The position numbers and the translations under genes are program-made. A stretch of 64,000 nt of DNA from contig NZ_SJEV01000001.1 in assembly GCF_008642235.1 (NCBI RefSeq), forward strand, positions 2,808,400 to 2,872,399, written 5' to 3'. A model generated the notes under the pieces. That model ran no database searches. It was not told where the DNA came from and was given only the letters and a program-made list of their open reading frames with translations. Below, one piece after another: positions 34,250-42,773 of this stretch (position 1 is its first letter; each line of letters opens with the position of its first letter). This stretch comes from Planctomonas psychrotolerans. Lineage in GTDB: Bacteria > Actinomycetota > Actinomycetes > Actinomycetales > Microbacteriaceae.

Positions 34250-35292
34250 ACCTCGACATCGCGCCCCTGAGGGTGCTCTACATCGGCGGCACCGGCACGA
34301 TCAGCGCGTCCTGCGTCCGCCTGTCGGTGGACGCAGGCATGCAGGTGTACGTACTCAACCGCGGGAACAACGCGGCCGGACGCGACCTGCCCGAGTCGGT
34401 CACCTGGCTCACCGGGGACGTCACGGACGACGACAGCCTCCTCGGCGCACTCGGCGAGGAGACCTTCGACTGCGTCGTCAACTTCCTCTCCTACGACGCG
34501 GACGACGCCGCGCGCATGGTGCGGCTGTTCCGCGACCGCACCGCCCACTACGTGCACATCAGCACCGCGTCGCTGTACGGCAAGCCGGTGCAGCAGTGGC
34601 CGATCGTCGAGTCCACGCAGCTGCACAATCGCTTCACGGCGTACTCCCGCAAGAAGCTCGAGGCGGAGCGCGTGCTCTTCGCCGCCTTCGCGGAGGAGGG
34701 CTTCCCGGTGACCATCGTGCGGCCGTCGCACACCTATGACGACGCGAATCCGCCGCTGCCGGGCGGCTGGACCGTGGTCGATCGGATCGCCCGCGGTGAA
34801 GAGGTCGTCGTGCACGGTGACGGTACCTCGCTCTGGACGCTGACGCACGCGGAGGACCTGGCTCAGGGACTCGTGGGACTGCTCGGCAACTCGCGGACGT
34901 TCGGTGAGGCGTTCCACATCACGTCGGACGACGTGTACACGTGGGATCAGATCTACACGTTGTTCGCGGACGCGCTCGGTGTGGAGCCCCGGCTGGTGCA
35001 CGTGCCGTCGGAGATGCTCTCCGTCGCCGCTCCCGACTGGTTCTGGAGCGAGCTGATCGTGGGCGACCTCGCCCACAGTGCGGTCTTCGACAACTCGAAG
35101 ATCCGGCGCTTCGTGCCGGGCTTCGCGCCGAAGCTGACGTTCTCGAGGGCCGTGCTGCGCATGCTGCAGTGGCGGGAGACGCATCCCGACCAGACCGCGG
35201 CGGACCCGTCGACCGACGCGGTCTTCGACCGGCTGGTCACCGGCTACCACGGCGCGCGCGACGCGTTCGCCGCGGTGGCGCCCGACGCCTGA
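34246..35292 (+). CDS. NAD-dependent epimerase/dehydratase (extended SDR)
   Basis: The 348-residue protein has the extended-SDR nucleotide motif VLYIGGTGTISASCVRLSV, with Asp in LTGDVTDDD, HISTASLYG, the catalytic YSRKK (YxxxK) and IVRPSHTYDD. It lacks the second glycine of TGxxGxxG (GGTGTIS), as in several atypical extended SDRs such as isoflavone-reductase-like or CSP41-like forms. It overlaps the tautomerase gene. The substrate is probably a sugar or sugar nucleotide; which one is unknown. Confidence 0.86.
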   Translation: MNLDIAPLRVLYIGGTGTISASCVRLSVDAGMQVYVLNRGNNAAGRDLPESVTWLTGDVTDDDSLLGALGEETFDCVVNFLSYDADDAARMVRLFRDRTAHYVHISTASLYGKPVQQWPIVESTQLHNRFTAYSRKKLEAERVLFAAFAEEGFPVTIVRPSHTYDDANPPLPGGWTVVDRIARGEEVVVHGDGTSLWTLTHAEDLAQGLVGLLGNSRTFGEAFHITSDDVYTWDQIYTLFADALGVEPRLVHVPSEMLSVAAPDWFWSELIVGDLAHSAVFDNSKIRRFVPGFAPKLTFSRAVLRMLQWRETHPDQTAADPSTDAVFDRLVTGYHGARDAFAAVAPDA

Positions 35293-35408
35293 CCGGGCCC
35301 TCGTAGGATGGCCGCGCCGGCCGGCGACGTCCGGCGCGGTCATCCCCTCATCCGACCCCAACCCGCATCCGGCCCAGCGGAACCGCCGCGGATGTACAAG
35401 GAGATTCC

Positions 35409-36383
35409 ATGACGAACGCATCCGCCCAGCCCGCTGGAGCGCGGCGCAGGCTCGGCTCAACCGAACTCGACGTGACATCGGTGTGCATCGGCACCAGTCC
35501 GCTCGGCGACATGCCGCAGCTGTACGGTTCCGGCGTCGACGAAGAGACCGCGGTCGAGACGGTGCTGGCCGCGCTCGCCGGGCCGTACTCGTTCCTCGAC
35601 ACGTCGAACGGCTACGGCGCGAACGGGGAGAGCGAGCGCCGTATCGGTCTCGCGCTTGCTCGAGCCGGCGGCCTCCGCGACGGGTACGTGCTCGCGACGA
35701 AGGTCGACCCCGCGCAGGGCTCGTCCGACTTCTCGGGCGCGCGGGTGCGCGCGTCGTTCGAGGAGAGTCTCGAACGGTTGGGCGTCGACCGCATCCAGCT
35801 GCTGCACCTGCACGACCCCGAACGCATCTCCTTCGAGCAGGGCATGGCGCCGGGCGGTCCGGTCGAAGCTCTCCTCGAGTTACGCGACCAGGGCCTGGTC
35901 GACTACATCGGCGTCGCGGGCGGCACCGTGAGCGTGATGCGGCAGTACGTCGCCACCGGCCACTTCGATGTCCTGCTCAATCACAACCGCTTCACGCTGC
36001 TCGACCGCTCGGCCGACACTCTGTACGACGAGGCGCACGCGCGGGGGATGGGCGTGCTGAACGCGGCGCCCTACGGTGGCGGGATGCTCGTCAAGGGTCC
36101 GGAGGCGCAGCCGCGGTACGCGTACGGGCAGGGGAGCGATGACGTCGCCGACGCCGCCCGCGCGATGCAGGCGGTGTGCGACCGGCACGGCGTGCCGCTC
36201 GCGGCGGCGGCGCTCCAGTTCTCGGTGCGCGACCCGCGCATCCACTCCACGGTGGTGGGGATGTCGTCCCCCCGGCGCATCAATCAGACCACGGCGCTGC
36301 TCGAGCAGCACGTGCCCGACGAGGTGTGGGCGGAACTGGACGCGCTCGTGCCGGCGCGGGACCTGTGGCTGGACGCCTCGTGA
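35409..36383 (+). CDS. Aldo/keto reductase, aldose 1-dehydrogenase-like
   Basis: The 324-residue TIM-barrel oxidoreductase has the AKR tetrad: Asp in FLDTSNGYG, Tyr in the same motif, Lys in LATKVDP and His in LLHLHDP. The start RRLGSTELDVTSVCIGTSPL and HDPERISFEQG resemble D-threo-aldose 1-dehydrogenases that oxidise L-fucose, L-galactose or D-arabinose to lactones. AAGGAGA precedes the ATG. A TAGGAT box near 35304 may be a promoter for this operon. Its GTGA junction overlaps the next gene. Confidence 0.87.
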   Translation: MTNASAQPAGARRRLGSTELDVTSVCIGTSPLGDMPQLYGSGVDEETAVETVLAALAGPYSFLDTSNGYGANGESERRIGLALARAGGLRDGYVLATKVDPAQGSSDFSGARVRASFEESLERLGVDRIQLLHLHDPERISFEQGMAPGGPVEALLELRDQGLVDYIGVAGGTVSVMRQYVATGHFDVLLNHNRFTLLDRSADTLYDEAHARGMGVLNAAPYGGGMLVKGPEAQPRYAYGQGSDDVADAARAMQAVCDRHGVPLAAAALQFSVRDPRIHSTVVGMSSPRRINQTTALLEQHVPDEVWAELDALVPARDLWLDAS

Positions 36384-37219
36384 CCGACGCGGCGATCGAC
36401 ACGGCCGGGATGGACGCGGCGGGGGTAGACGCGGCGACCGCGGCGCAGTCCGCATCGGCCTTCGCCCGCTACCCGAGCCTCGACGGTCAGGTCGCGTTCG
36501 TGAGCGGCGGCGCCAGCGGACTCGGAGCCGAGTTCGTGCGGCAGTTCGCTGCCCAGGGCGTGCGCGTGGCGTTCGTCGACATCGACGCCGATGCCGGGCA
36601 CGCGCTGGCCGACGAGATCACCCGCGCGGGACATCCCTCGCCGCTGTTCGCACCGTGCGACGTGCGCGACATCCCGGCGCTTCAGGCGGCGATCGCGACG
36701 AGCGCGAGCGCACTCGGTGCCATCACCATCCTCGTGAACAACGCGGCGAACGACACGCGGCATCGCGTGGACGAGGTCGGCCTGGAGCTGTGGGATGCGC
36801 AGATGGCCGTGAACGTGCGTCATCACTTCTTCGCCACGCAGGCGGTGGCGCCCATGATGCGGGCCGCCGGCCGCGGATCGGTGATCAACCTCGGCTCGAT
36901 CAGCGCGCACATCGACCTGCTCGATCTGCCCGGTTACATCACCGCGAAGGCGGGCATCGAGGGCCTCACCCGCACCCTCGCACGCGAGCTCGGTCCCGAC
37001 CGCATCCGGGTGAATTGCGTCATCCCGGGGTGGATCATGACGCAGCGTCAACTCGACAACTGGGTCACCCCGGAGGCGGAGGAGTCGATCGCGCGCAACC
37101 AGTGCCTGCCGCAGAAGCTCTACCCCGAGGACGTGGCGCGCATGGTGCTCTGGCTCGCCGCCGAGGACTCGCGGTCGTGCACCGGTCAGCGCTGGATCGT
37201 GGACGGCGGGTGGATGTGA
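36380..37219 (+). CDS. SDR-family oxidoreductase
   Basis: The 279-residue classical SDR has cofactor motif VSGGASGLGAEFVRQF, DIDAD for NAD preference, NNAAN, the catalytic Ser in NLGSISAH, and YITAK (YxxxK). PGWIMTQRQLDNW and GQRWIVDGGWM close the fold. An N-terminal extension of about 35 Ala/Asp residues precedes the fold. It starts at GTG overlapping the aldo/keto reductase stop. The setting suggests sugar or aldonate dehydrogenase activity. Confidence 0.9.
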   Translation: MTDAAIDTAGMDAAGVDAATAAQSASAFARYPSLDGQVAFVSGGASGLGAEFVRQFAAQGVRVAFVDIDADAGHALADEITRAGHPSPLFAPCDVRDIPALQAAIATSASALGAITILVNNAANDTRHRVDEVGLELWDAQMAVNVRHHFFATQAVAPMMRAAGRGSVINLGSISAHIDLLDLPGYITAKAGIEGLTRTLARELGPDRIRVNCVIPGWIMTQRQLDNWVTPEAEESIARNQCLPQKLYPEDVARMVLWLAAEDSRSCTGQRWIVDGGWM

Positions 37220-38130
37220 TGTCCGCTGCCGTCCGGTCCGCCGCCGTGCGCATCACCGATGTTCTCGCCACGCACGGCGAGGGACCGGTGTGGGACGCAC
37301 GATCCGGCCGACTGCTGCTCGTCGACATGCTCGACGGCACGGTGGTCGACGTCGGTGCCGCGGATGAGTTGCCCGCCTTCGATCCGTCGGCGGGTGAGCC
37401 GCCCTCGTCGGCGCGACACCGAGTGGGTACCGTCGCCGCCGCGCTCCGTCCCCGGGCCCGAGGTGGCTTCGTCCTGGCGCTCGAGAACGGCTTCGCACTG
37501 GCCGACGACACGCTGGGGACGATCGAGGCGTTGCCACCCGTTTTCACCGATCCGTCTATTCGCATGAACGACGGCGGATGCGATCCGCAGGGCAGGTTCT
37601 ACTGCGGCACGATGGCCTATGACGCGACTCCTGGTGCGGGCACCCTCTACCGCCTCAATACGGACCTGTCGGTCGACGTGGTGCTCGAGGGCGTCACCAT
37701 TTCCAACGGATTGCAGTGGAGCGCGGACGGGCGTCGTGTCTTCTACAACGACACCGCCACCGGCCGGGTGGACGTGTTCGACGTCGACGGCGACACGGGT
37801 GCGTTCTCGAACCGGCACCCGTTCGCGACCATCGAGCCGGACGCCGGTGCACCCGACGGCATGGCCATCGACGACGAGGGCGGCATCTGGATCGCCCTCT
37901 GGGAGGGTGGCGCCGTGCGGAGATACGACTCCGCTGGGCGTCTCACCGACGTGGTGTCCGTACCGGCGTCGCGCGTGACCGCGTGCGCGTTCGGAGGACC
38001 GGATCTCCGCTCGCTGTTCATCACGACGTCCCGTGTGGATCTCGCGCCGGGCGAGCAGCCGCAGGCCGGCTCGGTCTTCCGACACGACGTCGCCGTGCCC
38101 GGAGCGGCCCCGCACCCCTTCGCCGGCTGA
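37219..38130 (+). CDS. SMP-30/gluconolactonase-family sugar lactonase
   Basis: The 303-residue six-bladed propeller hydrolyses sugar 1,4- or 1,5-lactones to aldonates. Metal ligands are visible: Glu in HGEGPVWD, Asn in ISNGLQWS and Asp in PDGMAIDDEG. Substrate-loop residues RMNDGGCDPQGRFYCGTM are family-typical. Its ATG overlaps the SDR stop. Together with the dehydrogenases and the IlvD/Edd dehydratase it forms a non-phosphorylating sugar oxidation route. Confidence 0.92.
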   Translation: MSAAVRSAAVRITDVLATHGEGPVWDARSGRLLLVDMLDGTVVDVGAADELPAFDPSAGEPPSSARHRVGTVAAALRPRARGGFVLALENGFALADDTLGTIEALPPVFTDPSIRMNDGGCDPQGRFYCGTMAYDATPGAGTLYRLNTDLSVDVVLEGVTISNGLQWSADGRRVFYNDTATGRVDVFDVDGDTGAFSNRHPFATIEPDAGAPDGMAIDDEGGIWIALWEGGAVRRYDSAGRLTDVVSVPASRVTACAFGGPDLRSLFITTSRVDLAPGEQPQAGSVFRHDVAVPGAAPHPFAG

Positions 38131-38673
38131 GCCCGCACGGTCCCTGAGCCTGTCAAAGGGACGCACCGTGCACGACCCTTTACGTCGCTTCGACAAGCTC
38201 AGCGACCGTAACCTCCCCACACGTTCCCTAGCGTCGCTTCGACAAGCTCAGCGGCTGTAATCCCCACACGGTCCCTGAGCCTGTCGAAGGGACGCAACGC
38301 GCCGCGGTCCGTCGCCAGCGCGCCTGCTGTGGTCGCGCGCGGGCACGCCGTGCGCGTGGAGCCGCGCGCACGTCCCGCACCGGCGTCGCGGACGTACCTC
38401 CGCGGTCCCTGAGCCTGTCGAAGGGACGCAACGCGCCGCGGTCCGTCGCCAGCGCGCATGCTGTGGTCACGCGCGGGTGGCCTGCCGTGCGCGCGGAGCC
38501 GCAGCACCCGCGCGCACGTCCCGAGCCGGCGTGGCGGACGCACCACCACGCTCCCTGAGCTTGTCGAAGGGACGGAACCAGCACCTCCCGTAACGTCGCT
38601 TCGACGAGCTCAGCGACCGTGACCCGACGCGTTCCGTAGCGTCGCTTGACGGTCGCAGCGACCGCGACCGCGG
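38131..38673. repeat. Intergenic repeat island with seven hairpin copies
   Basis: No gene is supported in these 543 bp between convergent genes. Forward copies lie at 38139-38162, 38270-38293, 38404-38427 and 38550-38573; inverted copies at 38186-38208, 38235-38257 and 38597-38619. A degenerate inverted copy lies near 38643-38662. The unit at 38270-38403 is repeated as 38404-38549 (134- and 146-bp direct repeats, including GCAACGCGCCGCGGTCCGTC in both). Confidence 0.9.
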
Positions 38674-40440
38674 TCAGTGCGACTCGCGCCCGACGGTGCT
38701 GCCGCTACCCCCGGTGAGGAAGTCCAGATCGACCCCGGTGTCCGCCTGCATCACGTGATCGACGTACAACCGCTCCCATCCTCGGGTCGGCGCAGCGAAA
38801 CCCGCCTGAGTCGCCGCGGATACGCGCCGCCGAGCGAGTTCGTCCTCCGGCACATCGAGGTCGATGCGTCGCCCGGGCACGTCGAGCGCGATGTAGTCGC
38901 CGTTCTGCACCAGGCCGAGCAAGCCTCCCGCCGCGGCTTCGGGTGCCACGTGCAGCACGACGGTGCCGTAGGCGGTGCCGCTCATGCGCCCGTCGCACAC
39001 GCGCACCATGTCGCGCACGCCCTGCTTCAGCAGCTTCTCGGGCAGCGGCATGTTCGCCACCTCCGGCATTCCGGGATATCCGCGCGGTCCGCAGCCCCGG
39101 AGCACCAGCACCGAGTCCGCGTCGACGTCGAGGTCCGGATCGTCGATGCGCGCGTGCAGGTCTTCGATGGACTCGAACACGACCGCGCGGCCCCGATGCG
39201 TGAGCAACTCGGGAGTCGCCGCCGCGGGCTTCACGAGCGCACCGAGCGGTGCGAGGTTGCCGTGCAGCACGGCGATGCCCGCGTCATCCTGCAGCGGCAC
39301 GGTGCGCGACGAGATGACGTCGGCATCCCAGATCTCGTCGGATGCGAGCTCGTCGACGAGCGTGCGACCGGTGACCGTGATGGCCTCGGGCTGCAGCAGG
39401 TCCCGCACCTGTCCGAGTACCGCGTGCAGACCACCGGCGCGGAAGAAGTCCTCCATGAGGTACTTACCCGCGGGCTGAAGGTTCACGAGCAGGGGGACCC
39501 CGCCGCCGATGCGATCGAAGTCGTCCACGCTGAGCTCGATGCCCAGGCGCCCGGCGATAGCGAGGAGGTGCACGACGGCGTTGGTCGACCCTCCGATGGC
39601 CGCGAGCGTGACGATCGCGTTGGTGAACGACTCGCGCGTGATGATCGTGCTGATGCGCCGGTCCTGCTTCACCATCTCGACCGCCAGGCGACCCGATTCG
39701 TGCGCCGACTCGAGGAGCCGGCTGTCGGGCGCGGGCGTTCCGGCGAGGCCGGGGAGCACCATCCCGAGCGCCTCGGCGAGGAGACTCATGGTGGATGCGG
39801 TGCCCATCGTGTTGCAGTGACCGCGACTGCGGATCATCGAGGACTCCGAGCGCAGGAAGGTGTCCTCCGGCAGCTTGCCGGCCCGCACCTCCTCACTGAG
39901 GCGCCAGACGTCGGTACCGCAGCCGAGCACCTGTCCGCGGAACGACCCGTTCAGCATCGGTCCTCCGGGCACGACCAGGGCCGGCAGGTCCACGGAAGCG
40001 GCGGCCATCAGGAGAGCCGGGATGGTCTTGTCGCACGCTCCGAGCAGCACCACGCCGTCGATCGGGTTCGCGCGGAACATCTCCTCCATGCTCATGGCCG
40101 CCATGTTGCGCCACAGCATCGCGGTGGGCTTCACCACCGTCTCGCCGAGCGACAGCACGGGCAAATTCACCGGGATGCCCCCGGCCTCGTACACGCCCTG
40201 CTTCACGCTCTCCATCACCTCGGTGAAGTGGGAGTTGCACGGCGACAGGTCGGATGCGGTGTTCGCGATGGCGATGTGCGGGCGACCGTCGAACGCATTC
40301 GCCGGAAGGCCGCGACGCATCCACGCCCGGTGCAGGTACGCGTTGCGATCACTGCCGCCGTACCATTCGGCGCTCCGGTACCGCGACTTTTCCCCGTTGT
40401 CGCCGGGCATCACCACATCGTTCTCTCCGGACATGCTCAC
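38674..40440 (-). CDS. IlvD/Edd-family sugar acid dehydratase
   Basis: The 588-residue enzyme dehydrates an aldonate to the 2-keto-3-deoxy acid. Three iron-sulfur cysteines are visible in SDLSPCNSHF, LLGACDKTIPA and RSRGHCNTMGTASTM, and Mg/substrate motifs in ESSMIRSRG and GGSTNAVVHLLAIAGR. It resembles L-arabonate/D-xylonate dehydratases more than dihydroxy-acid dehydratase IlvD. GTG 40440 has GGAGGG 7 nt upstream; the in-frame ATG at 40455 includes that ribosome binding site and is less likely. It follows the alcohol dehydrogenase gene by 20 bp and is one operon with it. Confidence 0.9.
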   Translation of the reverse strand: MSMSGENDVVMPGDNGEKSRYRSAEWYGGSDRNAYLHRAWMRRGLPANAFDGRPHIAIANTASDLSPCNSHFTEVMESVKQGVYEAGGIPVNLPVLSLGETVVKPTAMLWRNMAAMSMEEMFRANPIDGVVLLGACDKTIPALLMAAASVDLPALVVPGGPMLNGSFRGQVLGCGTDVWRLSEEVRAGKLPEDTFLRSESSMIRSRGHCNTMGTASTMSLLAEALGMVLPGLAGTPAPDSRLLESAHESGRLAVEMVKQDRRISTIITRESFTNAIVTLAAIGGSTNAVVHLLAIAGRLGIELSVDDFDRIGGGVPLLVNLQPAGKYLMEDFFRAGGLHAVLGQVRDLLQPEAITVTGRTLVDELASDEIWDADVISSRTVPLQDDAGIAVLHGNLAPLGALVKPAAATPELLTHRGRAVVFESIEDLHARIDDPDLDVDADSVLVLRGCGPRGYPGMPEVANMPLPEKLLKQGVRDMVRVCDGRMSGTAYGTVVLHVAPEAAAGGLLGLVQNGDYIALDVPGRRIDLDVPEDELARRRVSAATQAGFAAPTRGWERLYVDHVMQADTGVDLDFLTGGSGSTVGRESH

Positions 40441-40460
40441 GTCGTTTCCCTCCATCGGGG

Positions 40461-41558
40461 TCAGGGGATCAGGATGGTTCGGCCGACGGCGCCGCCGGCG
40501 AGCCCGGCGTACGCCTCGTTGACCGCGTCCAGCGGCATGCGCTCACCGATCAGATCATCGAGCGGCAGGCGCCCGGCGAGGTAGAGCTCGAAGATGCGGG
40601 GGAGGTCGACGAGGGGGTTGCTCGATCCGTAGAGCGAGCCGATGATGCGTTTCTGGCGCTGCACCAACTCGTTGACGGGCACCGGGAAGGTGCTGTCACC
40701 GCGACCGAGCCCCACGGCGACGAGGGTGCCGGCCGGCCCGACGCAGGCGAACGCCTGAGCGAGCGTGTCGCTCCGGCCGATCGCCTCGATGACCCACGGC
40801 GCTCCGGTGGGCAGGATGTCGAGCACGCGCTCCGTCACGTCCCCGGACCGCGCGTTGACGATGTGCGTGGCGCCCACCCGTTGCGCCAGGGCCAGGCGGG
40901 TGTCATCGACGTCCACGACGACGATCGGCGACGCGCCGATGAGCTTCGCCCCCATCACGCTCGACAGGCCGACCCCGCCCGCACCGAACACGACCAGCGG
41001 ACGCCCGGCGGCATCCGACACCGCGTTCATCGCCGCACCGACCCCGGTGATCACGGCGCACCCGGCGATGGCCGCGATTTCGGCCGGCACCCCGTCGGGC
41101 ACGGTCACCACCGAGGTCTCGGAGACCACGACGCGCTCCGCGAAACACGACGCTCCGAGGAAGTGATGCACTTTCTCGCCGTTCGAACTCATCCGCGAAG
41201 TGCCGTCGAGCAGACCTCCCGTCGTGGCCTGCACGCGTCCGAAGGAGCAGAGCACGGGATTGCCCGTCACGCACGCGGTGCACGCACCGCATCGCGGCCG
41301 CCAGAGCAGCGCGACCCGGTCGCCCACCGCGATGCGGCCCGAGGAACGCGGACCGACCGCTTCGACGATGCCTGCTCCCTCGTGACCGAGCACGATCGGC
41401 AGGGGACAGGGAATATCGCCGGTCATGTAGTGGAAGTCGCTGTGACAGACACCGGCGGCCTCGATCCGTACGGTGATCTCACCGTCTCGCGGGTCTTCGA
41501 GGTCGATCGATTCGATCGACAGGGGTGCACGCGGTTCGCGGAATACTGCGGCTCGCAT
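40461..41558 (-). CDS. Zinc-dependent alcohol dehydrogenase
   Basis: The 365-residue MDR-family enzyme has catalytic zinc ligands Cys in GVCHSDFH and His-Glu in LGHEGAGIV. The structural zinc site CGACTACVTGNPVLC has four Cys, and the Rossmann motif is VFGAGGVGLSSVMGAKLIG with DVDD. It resembles class III/aryl or polyol dehydrogenases. It is first in an operon with the dehydratase, so it may oxidise a sugar, polyol or aldehyde intermediate. Upstream sequence at 41623-41656 holds the putative LacI motifs. No ribosome binding site is evident. Confidence 0.9.
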   Translation of the reverse strand: MRAAVFREPRAPLSIESIDLEDPRDGEITVRIEAAGVCHSDFHYMTGDIPCPLPIVLGHEGAGIVEAVGPRSSGRIAVGDRVALLWRPRCGACTACVTGNPVLCSFGRVQATTGGLLDGTSRMSSNGEKVHHFLGASCFAERVVVSETSVVTVPDGVPAEIAAIAGCAVITGVGAAMNAVSDAAGRPLVVFGAGGVGLSSVMGAKLIGASPIVVVDVDDTRLALAQRVGATHIVNARSGDVTERVLDILPTGAPWVIEAIGRSDTLAQAFACVGPAGTLVAVGLGRGDSTFPVPVNELVQRQKRIIGSLYGSSNPLVDLPRIFELYLAGRLPLDDLIGERMPLDAVNEAYAGLAGGAVGRTILIP

Positions 41559-42053
41559 CAGCGGAATGCCTGGTGACCATGCGCGGGCGAACGGTGTGTG
41601 ACCACGTCGGACTCCAATGTCAGAAACTTTTCGAGAAACCAGCGCAACGTTTACATCGCTCGCTCAGCGTAGGAACGGAGCACACGACCTGTCAAGCCTG
41701 CCAGACGTGCCGTCGCTAGTGACGTTCGGCGCGCGCGAACCCGCGCGGTGCACCCTTGGAAATCGTTTCCTCGGGGGATTCGGGTCTCTTCGCGGAGGAG
41801 TGGCTGTCTCGCGGCGGGCAAGCCCTCCCGCCGGCGGAAGATTTCCGATCAGCCCGTGAAACTTGCCGGTGCGGTCGTCCCGGGCGTACCGTGAGTACGC
41901 GCGGTGCTGCGATAGCGGCTCCACGTACGTCGCCATGCGCGTCGGCGAGTGACGTGGGGCGTGCCTCGATCGACACCCGCTTGCGTGGCGACACTCATCC
42001 CATCGTCGTGTCAGGCGGAGTTTCCCGCCTCAGACGCCACCAGAAAGGTTGTT
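41559..42053. promoter_or_regulatory. Divergent regulatory region, 495 bp
   Basis: No gene is supported here. GAAACTTTTCG (41623-41633) and GCAACGTTTACAT (41644-41656) repeat the two motifs seen before the ABC operon. A palindrome GGAAATCGTTTCC lies at 41758-41770. A possible promoter for the right-hand operon is TTGCCG (41863-41868) with TACCGT 18 bp later. A small hairpin (42013-42030, AGGCGG/CCGCCT) lies just before the ribosome binding site of the ThuA-like gene. Confidence 0.6.
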
Positions 42054-42773
42054 ATGACCGCCGGATCCTCCGAGCCTCCCGCTGCACGCATCGCACTCGT
42101 CGTCCGAGGAGGGTGGGACGGGCATCAGCCTGTCGAGACGACCGAGATGTTCATCCCCTTCCTCGAGGAGAACGGGTTCACCGTTCGGGTCGAGGAGTCT
42201 CCGGCCGTGTATGCGGATGCGGACTACATGGCCACGGTCGACCTGATCGTTCAGACGAACACGATGTCCACCATCGAGAAGGACCAGTTCGAGGGGTTGC
42301 GCGCCGCGGTCGAGGCCGGCACCGGACTCGCTGGCTGGCACGGGGGCATCGCGGATTCCTACCGCAACAATTCGGACTACCTCCAGCTGATCGGTGGCCA
42401 GTTCGCCTCGCACCCCGGCAAGGCACCGGAGGAGCGGACCGGCGAGCAGTCCGACAACTACATGCCGCACACGATCGAGATGACCGAGGCCGCCGCCACG
42501 CACCCGATCACGCAGGGCATCTCGGACTTCGAACTCACCACCGAGCAGTACTGGGTACTGCACGACGACTACATCGACGTGCTCGCCACAACGACCCAGG
42601 CCGTGCGCGCCTGGGACCCGTGGACGCGCCCCGTCACCTCGCCGGCGCTCTGGACGCGGCAGTGGGGCAAGGGCAGGATCTTCGTCTCCACGCCCGGTCA
42701 CCGCGTGGAAGTGCTCGAGGACGAGAACGTCCGCACCATCATCGAGAGGGGACTCCTGTGGGCAGCCCGCTGA
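42054..42773 (+). CDS. ThuA-like domain protein, second copy
   Basis: The 239-residue ThuA-family protein has IALVVRGGWDGHQPVETTEM, VDLIVQTNTMSTIE, GTGLAGWHGGIADSYRNNSD and a C-terminal TRQWGKGRIFVSTPGHRVEV. It differs clearly from the other ThuA gene at 33115. GAAAGG precedes the ATG. The following Gfo/Idh gene overlaps it by 16 nt, a pairing seen often in keto-sugar (3-dehydro-glycoside) metabolism. Confidence 0.86.
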   Translation: MTAGSSEPPAARIALVVRGGWDGHQPVETTEMFIPFLEENGFTVRVEESPAVYADADYMATVDLIVQTNTMSTIEKDQFEGLRAAVEAGTGLAGWHGGIADSYRNNSDYLQLIGGQFASHPGKAPEERTGEQSDNYMPHTIEMTEAAATHPITQGISDFELTTEQYWVLHDDYIDVLATTTQAVRAWDPWTRPVTSPALWTRQWGKGRIFVSTPGHRVEVLEDENVRTIIERGLLWAAR

